Shown here: piece after piece, positions 35,025-44,160 of the stretch
How the letters are laid out: the number at the start of each line of letters is the position of its first letter
How positions within the stretch are numbered: the stretch's first letter is position 1
Source: Amycolatopsis rifamycinica
GTDB lineage: Bacteria; Actinomycetota; Actinomycetes; Mycobacteriales; Pseudonocardiaceae
Assembly: GCF_000695625.1 (NCBI RefSeq)
Contig: NZ_JMQI01000028.1
Coordinates: 1 to 64,000, forward strand
Direction of reading: 5' to 3'
DNA: 64,000 bases
Notes under the pieces: generated by a model
Databases searched by the model: none
What the model saw: only the letters and a program-made list of their open reading frames with translations
Told to the model about the DNA's origin: nothing
Translations under genes and position numbers: made by a program

Positions 35025-35879
35025 ATGACACGCATCGCCGTGGTGACCGGGGCCAACCAGGGCCTCGGCTTCGCCCTCGTCCGCGGGCTCGCCGCCCGGC
35101 TCGCTCCCGAAGACCTCGTCCTGCTCACCGGCCGCGACGCCGGCCGGGTGGCCGCCGCGGCCGCGCGCGTCGCCGCCGACCCGGCGACGCGCAGCCGGGT
35201 CGAAGGCCGCGTCCTCGACGTCACCGACTCCGCGGCCGTCGCCCGCTTCGCCGGCTCGCCGGTCGACATCGTGCTTTCGAACGCCGTCGGCCCGCTCGAC
35301 CCGGGCCGCCCGCAGGCCGAGCAGGCCGACGTCTTCCTCGACGTCGCCAACAGCGGCACGCACGCGGTGCTGAGGTCGTTCGGGCCGGTCCTGCGGCCGG
35401 GCGGACGCCTGCTCGTCGTCGCCAGCTCGCTCGGCACCCTCGGCCACCTGCCCGAGCCGCTGCGGGCGCGCTTCGACGACGTCTCACTGGACGACGTCGA
35501 GAAGGCGGTCGAGGACTGGCGCGCGGCGATCCACGACGGCACGGCCCGGGCGCGGGGCTGGCCGGACTGGATCAACGTGCCGTCGAAGGTCGCCCAGGTC
35601 GCGGCGGTCCGCGCGGTCGCGGCGCGGCGCCGGGACGCCGACCTCGCGAACGGCACCCTGGTGGCGGCGGTCTGCCCGGGCCTGGTGGACACGCGCGCGT
35701 CCCGGCCGTGGTTCCGCGACTTCAGCCAGGCCCAGACCCCGGACGAAGCGGCCAGGGCGGTGCTGGACCTGGTGTTCGCGGACGTCGACCCGGCCACCTA
35801 CGGCGAGCTGGTCCGGTTCGGGCGGGTGCTGCCGTGGCGGACTGGCCGGCCGCACCGGCACGAGGAGCTGATCGGCTGA
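35025..35879 (+). CDS. SDR-family protein lacking the usual catalytic Tyr
   Basis: A 284-residue carbonyl-reductase-like SDR: TGANQGLGFALVRGLA cofactor motif and VASSLGTLG with Ser. Where YxxxK is expected the sequence is NVPSK (WINVPSKVAQVA), so Lys is kept but Tyr is Asn. NADPH binding is likely; catalysis may use another residue or be lost. Divergent from LysR. Followed 15 bp later by the convergent VOC gene. Confidence 0.85.
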   Translation: MTRIAVVTGANQGLGFALVRGLAARLAPEDLVLLTGRDAGRVAAAAARVAADPATRSRVEGRVLDVTDSAAVARFAGSPVDIVLSNAVGPLDPGRPQAEQADVFLDVANSGTHAVLRSFGPVLRPGGRLLVVASSLGTLGHLPEPLRARFDDVSLDDVEKAVEDWRAAIHDGTARARGWPDWINVPSKVAQVAAVRAVAARRRDADLANGTLVAAVCPGLVDTRASRPWFRDFSQAQTPDEAARAVLDLVFADVDPATYGELVRFGRVLPWRTGRPHRHEELIG

Positions 35880-35894
35880 GGAGCGGACCACCCC

Positions 35895-36332
35895 TCACAG
35901 CACGCAGAACTCGTTGCCCTCCGGATCGGCCATCACGATGTGGTCGGGGCGGCCGTCCAGCTCGTGCCGGCTCAGGACGGTCGCGCCCGCGGCGGTGAGC
36001 CGGGCGACCGCCTCGGCGACCCGCTCCCAGCGCGTCTCCCACGGCACCTCGCGCCCGCCGCCCGCCTGGACGTCCAGGTGGACGCGGTTCTTCGCGGTCT
36101 TGCCTTCGGGGACCTTGAGGAAGCTCAGGTTCGGCAGGACGCCCTCCGGATCGCCGAGGTACGCGCCGTCGTCCCACTCCTCCTCGGGCACGCCGTGCCG
36201 GGCGAACCACGCCTCCCAGCTCGCGAACCCCGGTGGGGGCGGCCGTTCGATGTAGCCGAGGGCCACCGCCCAGAACCTCGCCAGCGCGCGGGGTTCCGCG
36301 CAGTCGATCGTCACGCTCCAGCGCACCGTCAC
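35895..36332 (-). CDS. VOC-superfamily (glyoxalase-like) protein
   Basis: A 145-residue protein with two beta-alpha-beta-beta-beta modules: TIDCAEPRALARFWAVALGY, then NRVHLDVQ and IVMADPEGNEFCVL. Matches glyoxalase/bleomycin-resistance-like VOC proteins common in actinomycetes with unknown substrates. GTG 36332 follows a TACGCT -10-like hexamer seven bases earlier, so it may be leaderless; GTG 36356 is possible. Confidence 0.8.
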   Translation of the reverse strand: MTVRWSVTIDCAEPRALARFWAVALGYIERPPPPGFASWEAWFARHGVPEEEWDDGAYLGDPEGVLPNLSFLKVPEGKTAKNRVHLDVQAGGGREVPWETRWERVAEAVARLTAAGATVLSRHELDGRPDHIVMADPEGNEFCVL

Positions 36333-36407
36333 GGGGTGGAGCGTAGCCGCGCCCACGCCGTGAGAGGACGTGTCAATCGGGGGATGATGCGGTTACCGTG
36401 AACCACG

Positions 36408-37694
36408 ATGAGTGAACGCAGCTGGGGCTTCCGGACCCGCGCCCTGCACGCGGGCGGCACGCCCGATCCCGCGACCGGCGCCCGGGCCGTGCCGATCTAC
36501 CAGACCACGAGCTTCGTCTTCGAAGACGCCGCCGACGCCGCGAACCTCTTCGCGCTGCAGAAGTACGGCAACGTCTACAGCCGGATCGGGAACCCGACCG
36601 TGGCCGCCTTCGAAGAGCGGATCGCCAGTCTCGAAGGCGCGATCGGCGGGGTCGCCACCGCCAGCGGGCAGGCCGCCGAGTTCCTGACCTTCAGCGCCCT
36701 CACCGAGGCCGGGGACCACATCGTCTCCGCGAGCGGCCTCTACGGCGGCACCGTCACCCAGCTCACGGGCACGCTGCGGCGCTTCGGCGTCGAGACGACC
36801 TTCGTCAGCGGGGGCATCGACGACTACGCCGCCGCCATCACCGACCGGACGCGGCTGCTCTACACCGAGGTGATCGGCAACCCCGGCGGCGGCATCGCCG
36901 ACCTCGCCGCGCTGGCCGACCTCGCCCACGCCCACGACCTCCCGCTGGTCGTCGACGCGACGCTGGCGACGCCCTACCTGTGCCGCCCCATCGAGCACGG
37001 CGCCGACATCGTGCTGCACTCGGCGACGAAGTTCCTCGGCGGCCACGGGACGACGCTCGGCGGGATCGTCGTCGAGTCCGGGAAGTTCGACTGGGGCAAC
37101 GGGAAGTTCCCGCGGATGACCGAGACCGTCCCCAGCTACGGCGGCCTGAGGTACTGGGAGAACTTCGGCGAGTACGCGTTCTGCACCCGGCTGCGCGCCG
37201 AGCAGCTGCGGGACATCGGCGCGGTGCTGTCGCCGCACTCGGCTTTCCTGCTGCTGCAAGGCGTCGAGACGCTGCCGCAGCGGATGGACGCGCACGTCGC
37301 GAACGCCCGACTGGTCGCGGAGTACCTCGAGGCCGACCCGCGCGTGGCCTGGGTGTCCTACGCCGGGCTGCCGTCGCACCCGCACCACGAGCTGGCCCGG
37401 AAGTACCTGCCCGCGGGGCCGGGCGCGGTGTTCTCCTTCGGCATCGACGGCGGCCGCGCCGCGGGCGAGAAGTTCGTCGAATCGGTGGAACTGCTGTCGC
37501 ACCTGGCGAACGTCGGGGACGCGCGGACGCTCGTCATCCACCCGGCGTCGACCACACACGCCCAGCTGTCGGAGGAGCAGCTCGCGGCCGCGGGCGTCGG
37601 GCCCGACCTGATCCGGCTGTCGATCGGCCTGGAGGACGTCGACGACCTCCTCTGGGACCTCGACCAGGCGCTGGGCAAGGCGGTGGCCGGATGA
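36408..37694 (+). CDS. metY: O-acetylhomoserine sulfhydrylase (MetY family)
   Basis: PLP enzyme making homocysteine from O-acetylhomoserine and sulfide. The 428-residue protein has [39 protein letters not shown], the PLP Lys in [12 protein letters not shown], and [12 protein letters not shown]. The usual DNTFATP box reads DATLATP, within family variation. ATGA overlap with the CoA-binding gene. No met regulator adjacent. Confidence 0.9.
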   Translation: MSERSWGFRTRALHAGGTPDPATGARAVPIYQTTSFVFEDAADAANLFALQKYGNVYSRIGNPTVAAFEERIASLEGAIGGVATASGQAAEFLTFSALTEAGDHIVSASGLYGGTVTQLTGTLRRFGVETTFVSGGIDDYAAAITDRTRLLYTEVIGNPGGGIADLAALADLAHAHDLPLVVDATLATPYLCRPIEHGADIVLHSATKFLGGHGTTLGGIVVESGKFDWGNGKFPRMTETVPSYGGLRYWENFGEYAFCTRLRAEQLRDIGAVLSPHSAFLLLQGVETLPQRMDAHVANARLVAEYLEADPRVAWVSYAGLPSHPHHELARKYLPAGPGAVFSFGIDGGRAAGEKFVESVELLSHLANVGDARTLVIHPASTTHAQLSEEQLAAAGVGPDLIRLSIGLEDVDDLLWDLDQALGKAVAG

Positions 37695-38176
37695 CGCACA
37701 GCGTCCACGACACCGGCGCCGTCGAGCGGCGCGCGATCCTCGGCCGGACGAAGTCGGTGACGCTGGTCGGCGCGTCGGCCAACCCGGCGCGGCCCAGCTA
37801 CTTCGTCGCGACCTACCTGCTGTCGTCGACGCGGTACGAGGTCAACTTCGTCAACCCGCGGCTGGACACGCTGTTCGGGAAGCCGGTCTACGCGTCCTTG
37901 AAGGACGTGCCGGGCGGCCTCGACCTGGTGAGCGTGTTCCGCAGGCACGACGACCTGCCGCAGGTGGCCGAGGAGGTCATCGACGCCGGCGCGCGGACGC
38001 TGTGGCTGCAGCTGGGGCTGTGGCACGAGCCGGTGGCCGGCCGGGCGCGCGAAGCCGGGCTCGACGTCGTGATGAACCGGTGCGTGAAGATCGAGCACGC
38101 GCGGTTCGCCGGCGGGCTGCACCTGGCCGGGTTCAACACGGGCGTGATCAGCTCGCGGCGGCAGTCGGCGCCCTGA
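37691..38176 (+). CDS. CoA-binding domain protein (YccU family)
   Basis: A 161-residue Rossmann-like CoA-binding protein: KSVTLVGASANPARPSYFVATYLLSS, FVNPRLDTLFGKPVYASLKDVP, WLQLGLWHE, and VVMNRCVKIEHARF. Homologues bind CoA and some regulate or are modified with sulfur metabolism. Translational coupling with metY (ATGA) points to a shared role, perhaps sensing an acyl-CoA used for homoserine acetylation (inference). Confidence 0.85.
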   Translation: MTHSVHDTGAVERRAILGRTKSVTLVGASANPARPSYFVATYLLSSTRYEVNFVNPRLDTLFGKPVYASLKDVPGGLDLVSVFRRHDDLPQVAEEVIDAGARTLWLQLGLWHEPVAGRAREAGLDVVMNRCVKIEHARFAGGLHLAGFNTGVISSRRQSAP

Positions 38177-38219
38177 GCCGTCCGGGAAGAGAACGGCCGT
38201 TCCCGCGGTTGGCCCGGAT

Positions 38220-38969
38220 ATGACCTTGGGCATCACGTTCTCCGGCGGCCCGACCGCCCTCCTGGAACTGGGTGGCGTCCGGCTGCTCACCGACCCGACC
38301 TTCGACGCGCCCGGCGATCACCCGTCCGGCCCGCGCGTGCTGGTCAAGACCGAGGGTTCGGCGCTGACCGAAGAGGCGATCGGGGTGGTGGACGCGGTGC
38401 TGCTGTCGCACGACCAGCACCCCGACAACCTGGACGACCGCGGCCGCGCGTACCTGGCGAGGGTCCCGTTGACGCTGGTCACCCCCAGCGGAGCCGCCCG
38501 GCTCGGCGGGACGGCCCGGGGTCTGGAGCCGTGGGAGCCGGCGCGGGTCGGGGCGCTGACGGTGACGGCGGTGCCGGCGCTGCACGGACCGGAGGGCGCT
38601 TCCCGGGTGACCGGGGACGTCACGGGCTTCGTGCTGACCGGCGACGGGCTGCCGACGGTGTACGTGAGCGGGGACAACGCGTCGGTGGAGCTGGTGCGCG
38701 AGATCGCGGCGCGGTTCCGGGTGGACGTCGCGGTGCTGTTCGCCGGCGCGGCCCGCACGGTCCTGTTCGACGGGGCACCCCTGACGCTGACCAGCGCCGA
38801 CGCGGTCGAGGCGGCGAAGGTGCTGGATGCGGCGAAGGTCGTTCCGCTGCATTTCCGGGGCTGGCAGCACTTCAGCGAGGGCCCGGACACACTGCGGGAG
38901 GCCTTCGAGGCGGCGGGGCTGGCGGACCGGCTCGTGCTGCTCGAGCCCGGGCAGCACGCGGAAGTCTGA
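38220..38969 (+). CDS. MBL-fold metal-dependent hydrolase-like protein
   Basis: A 249-residue metallo-beta-lactamase-fold protein of the UlaG/L-ascorbate lactonase-like group: VRLLTDPTFDAPGDH, metal motif LLSHDQHPDNLD, VYVSGDNAS and VVPLHFRGWQHFSEGPD. The HxHxDH box is the variant SHDQHPDN. The substrate is unknown. Its 3' end is copied in a 70-bp tandem duplication just downstream. Confidence 0.82.
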   Translation: MTLGITFSGGPTALLELGGVRLLTDPTFDAPGDHPSGPRVLVKTEGSALTEEAIGVVDAVLLSHDQHPDNLDDRGRAYLARVPLTLVTPSGAARLGGTARGLEPWEPARVGALTVTAVPALHGPEGASRVTGDVTGFVLTGDGLPTVYVSGDNASVELVREIAARFRVDVAVLFAGAARTVLFDGAPLTLTSADAVEAAKVLDAAKVVPLHFRGWQHFSEGPDTLREAFEAAGLADRLVLLEPGQHAEV

Positions 38970-39050
38970 GACCGCGAAGGCGGCCGGGCTGGTCGACCGC
39001 CTCGTCCTGCTCGAGCCCGGGCAGCACGCGGAGGTCTGAGACCGCGAAGG
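38911..39050 (+). repeat. 70-bp tandem duplication of the MBL gene 3' end
   Basis: 38911-38980 and 38981-39050 are about 90% identical. The second copy repeats the last 19 codons (AGLVDRLVLLEPGQHAEV) and stop but is cut off from the gene by the first copy's stop, so it is untranslated. Substitutions show it is not brand new. Confidence 0.85.
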
Positions 39051-39152
39051 CGCCCACTCCGGGCTGCGCGGGCTTGCCCCACCCCGGCCCTCCGCGCGCG
39101 CCCGGAAAGACGGCTCGCGCCCCGGAGGGTCGGAGGCCTGCCGCGGCCGGTT

Positions 39153-39181
39153 GTGCGTGGTAAGCCCTCCTTACCACGCAC
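39153..39181 (+). terminator. Hairpin terminator
   Basis: A perfect 12-bp stem (GTGCGTGGTAAG at 39153-39164 with its complement at 39170-39181) and 5-nt loop, downstream of the MBL gene and before the small membrane-protein gene. Confidence 0.8.
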
Positions 39182-39231
39182 GACCCGGGGCAGCGGGCAG
39201 GTCCGGCTGCGGGGCGTGAGAGGGTGGCGGC

Positions 39232-39405
39232 ATGGCCAAGCCGACCCCGCTGCAGTTCCGGAACATCCTCGTCGCCGCCCTCGCGGCGGCGGGCTTCGTC
39301 TGGAGCGTCGTGGTGGGCATGCAGTGGTGGGTGAGCGCGATCATCGGCTGCGCCTGCGTGCTGTCGCTGGCCTCCGCGTACCTGAACCGGCCCGGCGCGA
39401 ACTAG
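39232..39405 (+). CDS. Small membrane protein (57 residues)
   Basis: Starts MAKPTPLQFRNILVAALAAAG and contains two hydrophobic segments (ILVAALAAAGFVWSVVVGM and SAIIGCACVLSLASAYL) with a short WW link, ending NRPGAN. GAGAGGGTGG lies about 5 nt upstream of ATG 39232. Its TAG stop shares the palindrome CTAG (39402-39405) with the stop of the convergent allantoicase gene. Function unknown. Confidence 0.7.
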   Translation: MAKPTPLQFRNILVAALAAAGFVWSVVVGMQWWVSAIIGCACVLSLASAYLNRPGAN

Positions 39406-40415
39406 CGCGTCTTCGCGAATCGGGCTTCGAGGTTCGTGCGGCCCGCTTCCGTGAGCCGCCCGAACAGGCGCAGCCGGGCCAGGCCGCCGTCCGGGTAGAT
39501 GTCCAGCCTCGCCTCCGTCACCTCCGGGCCGTCCGGGAGCGCGAAGCGGTGGCGCGTGTCCGGCTGCAACCGCGTCTTCGGCAGCAGCGGAACCCACTCG
39601 CCGTAGGTTTCCCGGCCGCTCACCGACGCCCAGCCCGGCGCGTTGCCCTTCAGGTTGCTCGTGTCCAGCTCGACGAACCGGACGATCCCGGCACCCGCCA
39701 GGCGCAGTGTCACCCAGTCGTTGCCGTCGTCGCGACGGCGGGCCGTCTCCCAGCCCTCCGCCTGGTGGGCCGCCAGCCCCGGCGACAGGATGTTGTTCGG
39801 CGACGAATAGAACCGGTTGCTGCAGCCCGTGACGATCGCGCCGTTCTCCAGCGCCGCCAGGTCGAGCGCGGCCAGGTCGAGCAGCGCCGGGTCCGGGATC
39901 GGCGCGCCGTGCACGCGCAGGCGCGCCACTCCCCCGTCCGGGTGCTGCGTCAGCCGGACGTGCGTGTAGCGCCGGGAACCGTTGATCGCGTAGAAGTTCT
40001 CCGTGTGCCCCGACGCCGGCGCGCGGTCGACCAGGACGTCCCACTCGGCCGCGGCCACCTCCGCCGCCGACGGGTAGCCCGGCAGCGACGTCGCCTCGAC
40101 CGAGACGAACGGCGGGTAGTTGCCCTCGAAGAACGCCGTGTCGACGATGACGCCGGTGATCGTGCCCGCCAGGCCGAGCCGCACGATCGCCTGGTCGTCG
40201 CCCGGTTCGCGGTGGCGCCGGGTCTCCCAGCCGTCGTAGACCTGGCCCTTCGGGCCGAACGTCTCCGCGCGGTGCGCCGGCGGCCACGGGTTGACCAGGT
40301 TCTCCTTCTCGGCGAACAGCTCGTCGGTCGCCCACATCACCGTGCCGCCGAAGCAGCGGGACGCCAGATCGGGCAGTTCTGTCCACTCCGGACGGTCGGA
40401 CACCTGGGCCTCCAT
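39402..40415 (-). CDS. alc: Allantoicase
   Basis: Hydrolyses allantoate to ureidoglycolate and urea. The 337-residue protein has the two repeated beta-sandwich allantoicase domains: RCFGGTVMWATDELFAEKENLV...YDGWETRRHREPGDDQAIVRLG and GCSNRFYSSPNNILSPG...GWETARRRDDGNDWVTLRLA. One base downstream of allB, so the two form an operon. Confidence 0.95.
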   Translation of the reverse strand: MEAQVSDRPEWTELPDLASRCFGGTVMWATDELFAEKENLVNPWPPAHRAETFGPKGQVYDGWETRRHREPGDDQAIVRLGLAGTITGVIVDTAFFEGNYPPFVSVEATSLPGYPSAAEVAAAEWDVLVDRAPASGHTENFYAINGSRRYTHVRLTQHPDGGVARLRVHGAPIPDPALLDLAALDLAALENGAIVTGCSNRFYSSPNNILSPGLAAHQAEGWETARRRDDGNDWVTLRLAGAGIVRFVELDTSNLKGNAPGWASVSGRETYGEWVPLLPKTRLQPDTRHRFALPDGPEVTEARLDIYPDGGLARLRLFGRLTEAGRTNLEARFAKTR

Positions 40416-40416
40416 T

Positions 40417-41745
40417 TCAGCAGTTCCCCCGGGTCAGCAGCGCGCCGCGCGGCTCGTCACCGGTGATTTCGGTGCCCCGCAGCCAAGTCGAGCGGACGAC
40501 GCCGGCCAGCGGACGCCGGTCGTAGGCGCTGACCGGGTTGCGGTGCTTCAGTTTCGCGACGTCGACCACGAACGCCTCGTCCGGCGCGAACACGCAGAAA
40601 TCGGCGTCGTAGCCGACGGCCAGGTGCCCCTTGCGGCGCATCCCGGCCTGCGCGGCCGGCCGCTCGGCCATCCAGCGGGCGACGTCGGTGAGCGTGAAGC
40701 CGCGCTGCCGCGCCTGCGTCCAGACCGCCGGCAACCCCAGCTGCAGACCGGAAATGCCGCCCCAGGCGAGCCCGAAGTCGCCGCTGTCGAAGCGCTTCAG
40801 CTCCGGCGTGCACGGCGAGTGGTCGCTGACGATCGTGTCGATGACGCCGTCGGCGAGGCCCTGCCAGAGCTGCTCGCGGTTGGCCGCCTCCCGGATCGGC
40901 GGGCAGCACTTGAACTGCGTCGCGCCGTCGCGGATCTCCTCGGCGACGAAACTCAGGTAGTGCGGGCAGGTTTCCGCCGACAGCCGGACGCCGTCGCGGC
41001 GCGCCTCGGCGATCAGCGGGAGAGCGTCCGAAGAGGACAGATGCAGGATGTGCGCCCGGGCGGAGTGACGCTTGGCCGCCTCGATGACGTGCGAGATCGC
41101 GAGGTTTTCGGCCTGCCGCGGCCGCGAGCGGAGAAAGTCGACATAACGACCTCCGTGGGGCTCCGGCGCTTCGTCGATCTCGTGGGCGTCCTCGGCGTGC
41201 ACGATCATCAGCGCGTCGAAGGAACTCAGCTCCCGCAACGCTTCGTCGAGCCCGGCCGGGTCGAGGGGCGGGAACTCGTCGACGCCGGAGTGCAGCAGGA
41301 AGCACTTGAAGCCGAACACCCCGGCATCGTGCAGGCCGCGCAGATCGCCGGTGTTGCCCGGGATCGCCCCGCCCCAGAACCCGACGTCGACGTGCACCCG
41401 GCCGGCCGCCGACGTGCGTTTGACCTCCAGCGCGGCGACGTCGACGGTCGGTGGCAGGCTGTTCAGCGGCATGTCCACGATGGTGGTCACCCCGCCCGCC
41501 GCGGCCGCACGGGTCGCCGTCTCGAAGCCCTCCCACTCGGCGCGGCCGGGGTCGTTGACGTGGACGTGCGTGTCGACCAGCCCGGGCAGCAGCACGACGT
41601 CGTCGCCGAGATCGAGGACACGGTCGCCGGCCAGCGAGGCGCCGCCGGGTTCGACCGCGACGATCCGGCCGCCGTCGACGCCGACGGTCGCGGGGACCTC
41701 GCCCTCGGGCGTCACGGCCCGGGCGGCGCGCACCACAAGATCCAT
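40417..41745 (-). CDS. allB: Allantoinase
   Basis: Cyclic amidohydrolase converting allantoin to allantoate. The 442-residue protein has [19 protein letters not shown] (HxH metal pair), the Lys region [33 protein letters not shown] and [13 protein letters not shown] 41745 is chosen because GAAGGGC precedes it and the longer frame is non-conserved. Divergent from an HTH gene with TTTC-type motifs between. Confidence 0.95.
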   Translation of the reverse strand: MDLVVRAARAVTPEGEVPATVGVDGGRIVAVEPGGASLAGDRVLDLGDDVVLLPGLVDTHVHVNDPGRAEWEGFETATRAAAAGGVTTIVDMPLNSLPPTVDVAALEVKRTSAAGRVHVDVGFWGGAIPGNTGDLRGLHDAGVFGFKCFLLHSGVDEFPPLDPAGLDEALRELSSFDALMIVHAEDAHEIDEAPEPHGGRYVDFLRSRPRQAENLAISHVIEAAKRHSARAHILHLSSSDALPLIAEARRDGVRLSAETCPHYLSFVAEEIRDGATQFKCCPPIREAANREQLWQGLADGVIDTIVSDHSPCTPELKRFDSGDFGLAWGGISGLQLGLPAVWTQARQRGFTLTDVARWMAERPAAQAGMRRKGHLAVGYDADFCVFAPDEAFVVDVAKLKHRNPVSAYDRRPLAGVVRSTWLRGTEITGDEPRGALLTRGNC

Positions 41746-41781
41746 CCGAAAGCCCTTCTGCGGGAGGATGACCACCGCCGA

Positions 41782-41814
41782 TTTCACAGAACGGAAAGGC
41801 GGTTTCGCACAACG
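41782..41814. promoter_or_regulatory. Candidate AllR-type operators in the allB divergent promoter
   Basis: TTTCACAGAACGGAAA (41782-41797, TTTC...GAAA inverted repeat) and TTTCGCACAACG (41803-41814) sit between allB and the HTH gene. A similar element lies between aceB and the IclR/AllR-like gene (57860-57876), supporting a shared regulator. Confidence 0.5.
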
Positions 41815-41874
41815 ACAGTAACCACGGCGCGCGCCGCTCGTCAACGACGGACGCCGCACGTTACGGTCATCTTC

Positions 41875-42351
41875 GTGCGGCTTGAGGCGGAGTTCACCAG
41901 CGAACCGTTCCACGGCGAGGGTTCGCCGCCCGAACACGCCGTCGCCGCCCGGGACGCCGCCGCGGAAGCCGGGCTGGACACCGATTTCGGCCCGCTCGGC
42001 ACCCTCGCCCGCGGCGAAGCGAAGGAGCTGCTCGAAGCGCTCCCGGCGATCGCGAAGGCCGCGCTGGAGGGCGGCGCCACGCGGGTCACGCTGCAGCTGC
42101 GCCGGGCCGACGACCCCGGCGGCGCGCCGGTCGTCGAATTGAACGACGCCCTGGCCCGGCTCATCGCCGACGTCGAGCGCGAACTGGGCGCCAAGCTGGG
42201 CGAACTCGACCGCGCGGGCAAGCAGCGCGCGGTACGGCTGCTGCGCGAACGCGGCGCCTTCGGGTTGCGGAAATCCGTCTCGTCGGTGGCCGACGCGCTG
42301 GGCGTCACGCGCTTCACCGTCTACAACTACCTCAACCGGGAAACGGACTGA
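41875..42351 (+). CDS. HTH protein with N-terminal thiamine-binding-like domain
   Basis: 158 residues. The N-terminal ~75 residues ([32 protein letters not shown]...[35 protein letters not shown]) resemble the ferredoxin-like YkoF/MTH1187 thiamine-binding fold. The C-terminal part is a helix-turn-helix ([25 protein letters not shown]). Divergent from allB and upstream of uraD-uraH-uricase, so likely a pathway regulator. GTG 41875 is the probable start; no clear SD. Confidence 0.75.
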   Translation: MRLEAEFTSEPFHGEGSPPEHAVAARDAAAEAGLDTDFGPLGTLARGEAKELLEALPAIAKAALEGGATRVTLQLRRADDPGGAPVVELNDALARLIADVERELGAKLGELDRAGKQRAVRLLRERGAFGLRKSVSSVADALGVTRFTVYNYLNRETD

Positions 42352-42358
42352 CCAGCGC

Positions 42359-42375
42359 TTTCAACAAAATGTTGA
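42359..42375. promoter_or_regulatory. Palindrome upstream of uraD
   Basis: TCAACA-AAA-TGTTGA (42361-42375), preceded by TT, is a perfect 6-bp inverted repeat 32 bp before the uraD start and 10 bp after the HTH gene stop. Likely operator of a purine-catabolism regulator; TTTCAACA also resembles the allB motif. Confidence 0.5.
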
Positions 42376-42406
42376 CGGAATTCCGGCACCGACGTACGGT
42401 CAGCAC

Positions 42407-42856
42407 GTGCTGCTCACCGAGTTCAACACCACCGACGTCCGGCCGCTGCTGACGGCGTGCCTGGCCGTCCCGCGCTGGGTCGACGCCGTGCTCGCCGGAC
42501 GGCCGTACGCCGATCTCGACGCGCTGAAGGCGGCCGCCGACCTGCCGTTGAGCAGCGACGAGATCCGCCAGGCGATGGCCGCGCACCCGCGGATCGGGGA
42601 GAAGCCGGCGGACGGCTGGGCGCGCTCCGAACAGTCCGGTGTGGACAATCCGGACGCCTTCGCCGCGGCGAACGCCGAGTACGAAGCCAAGTTCGGCCAC
42701 GTCTACCTCGTTTGCGCGAGCGGCCGCAGCGGCGACGAGCTGCTGAAGATCCTCCGCGAGCGGCTGGCCAACGACCCCGGGACCGAACTGGCCGTCGCCG
42801 GCCGTGAACTGCTGAAGATCGCCGAACTCCGGCTCGCGAAAGCGGTGACCGCGTGA
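42407..42856 (+). CDS. uraD: OHCU decarboxylase
   Basis: Converts 2-oxo-4-hydroxy-4-carboxy-5-ureidoimidazoline to S-allantoin. The 149-residue protein has the catalytic His in AMAAHPRIGEK and the conserved SEQSGV and KFGHVYLVCASGRSGDELL. GTG start 42407. Overlaps uraH as GTGA. Confidence 0.94.
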   Translation: MLLTEFNTTDVRPLLTACLAVPRWVDAVLAGRPYADLDALKAAADLPLSSDEIRQAMAAHPRIGEKPADGWARSEQSGVDNPDAFAAANAEYEAKFGHVYLVCASGRSGDELLKILRERLANDPGTELAVAGRELLKIAELRLAKAVTA

Positions 42857-43170
42857 GTCTCGTGACCACCCACGTCCTCGACACGGCGGCCGGGCGCCCC
42901 GCGGCCGGGATTGCCGTCCGCTTCGAGACCGCCGAGGGCGAGCCGATCGCCGAGGGCCGGACCGACGAGGACGGCCGCATCCGCGACCTCGGCCCGGAAA
43001 GCCTGGCGCCGGGCCGCTACCGCCTGATCTTCGACACCGGCGCGTACCTGGGCCCGGACGCGTTCTTCCCGGAGGTCGCGCTCACCTTCCGGATCACCGA
43101 CGGGAGCGCGCACCACCACGTGCCGCTCCTGCTCAGCCCGTTCGCCTATTCGACCTACCGAGGGAGCTGA
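42853..43170 (+). CDS. uraH: 5-hydroxyisourate hydrolase (transthyretin-like)
   Basis: Hydrolyses 5-hydroxyisourate to OHCU. The 105-residue protein has THVLDTAAGRPAAGIAV, GRYRLIFDTGAYL, FFPEV and the family-defining C-terminal YRGS. Translationally coupled between uraD and the uricase gene. Confidence 0.95.
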   Translation: MSLVTTHVLDTAAGRPAAGIAVRFETAEGEPIAEGRTDEDGRIRDLGPESLAPGRYRLIFDTGAYLGPDAFFPEVALTFRITDGSAHHHVPLLLSPFAYSTYRGS

Positions 43171-43172
43171 CC

Positions 43173-44054
43173 GTGGCCATCACCCTGGGCCCCAACCAGT
43201 ACGGCAAGGCGGAGGTCCGCCTGGTCACGGTGCGCCGCGACGGCCCGGTACACCACCTGAAGGACCTCACGGTGTCGACGTCCCTGCGCGGCGAGCTGGC
43301 CGCGACGCACCTGACCGGCGACAACGCCGGGGTGCTGGCGACCGACACGCAGAAGAACACGGTGTACGCCTTCGCGAAGGAAGCGCCGGTCGGCGAGATC
43401 GAGGACTTCGGCCTGCGGCTGGCCCGGCACTTCACCGGCATGCAGGACAACATCACGGAAGCCCGCGTCAAGATCGACGAGCACGGCTGGGACCGCATCG
43501 CCGTCGGCGGCGAGCCGCACGACCACGCGTTCAGCCGGTCCGGCGACGAGCGTCGCACGACGGCGGTGACGGTCCGGGGCGACCGCGCGTGGGTGGTGTC
43601 CGGCATCGACGGCCTGACCCTGCTCAAGTCGACCGGATCGGAGTTCCACGGGTTCCCGCGCGACCAGTACACGACCCTCGCCGAGACCGGCGACCGGATC
43701 CTGGCCACCGCCGTCACGGCTCGGTGGCGTTACCAGGGCGGGGACATCGACTGGGCGGCTTCGCACGGCGAGATCCGGCGGGTGATGCTGGAGACGTTCG
43801 CGACGAAGCACAGCCTTTCGCTGCAGCAGACGCTGTACGCGATGGGCGAGGCCGTGCTGACGGCCCGCGAAGAGGTCGCCGAAGTCCGGCTGTCGCTGCC
43901 GAACAAGCACCACTTCCTGGTGGACCTGAGCCCGTTCGGGCTGAAGAACGACAACGAGGTCTTCTACGCGGCGGACCGCCCGTACGGCCTGATCGAGGGC
44001 ACGATCCTGCGCGACGACGCCGAAGACCCCGGCCCCGCCTGGGACCTCCACTGA
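43173..44054 (+). CDS. Urate oxidase (uricase)
   Basis: Cofactor-free oxidase making 5-hydroxyisourate from urate. The 293-residue protein carries NQYGKAEVRL (catalytic Lys), TGDNAGVLATDTQKNTVYAFAKE (Thr of the dyad) and the C-terminal NKHHFLVDLSPFGLKNDNEVF. GTG start two bases after the uraH stop. Completes the uraD-uraH-uricase operon. Confidence 0.95.
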   Translation: MAITLGPNQYGKAEVRLVTVRRDGPVHHLKDLTVSTSLRGELAATHLTGDNAGVLATDTQKNTVYAFAKEAPVGEIEDFGLRLARHFTGMQDNITEARVKIDEHGWDRIAVGGEPHDHAFSRSGDERRTTAVTVRGDRAWVVSGIDGLTLLKSTGSEFHGFPRDQYTTLAETGDRILATAVTARWRYQGGDIDWAASHGEIRRVMLETFATKHSLSLQQTLYAMGEAVLTAREEVAEVRLSLPNKHHFLVDLSPFGLKNDNEVFYAADRPYGLIEGTILRDDAEDPGPAWDLH

Positions 44055-44101
44055 CTCCCCGGTAAGCGCCCCCGTCAGCGCCCCGGGCAGCGCCCACCCT
44101 C

Positions 44102-44119
44102 CCGGGGGACCATCCCCGG
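44102..44119 (+). terminator. Weak hairpin after uricase gene
   Basis: CCGGGG (44102-44107) and CCCCGG (44114-44119) form a 6-bp GC stem with a 6-nt loop, 47 bp after the uricase stop. Confidence 0.4.
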
Positions 44120-44160
44120 TCCAGTCTATCGAGCCCGGCCGACGGAAACCCGCCCCCGAC

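Noticed and set aside
40291..41874. Plus-strand extension upstream of the HTH gene
   Set aside because: Antisense to allantoicase and allantoinase; protein families fix both minus-strand genes.
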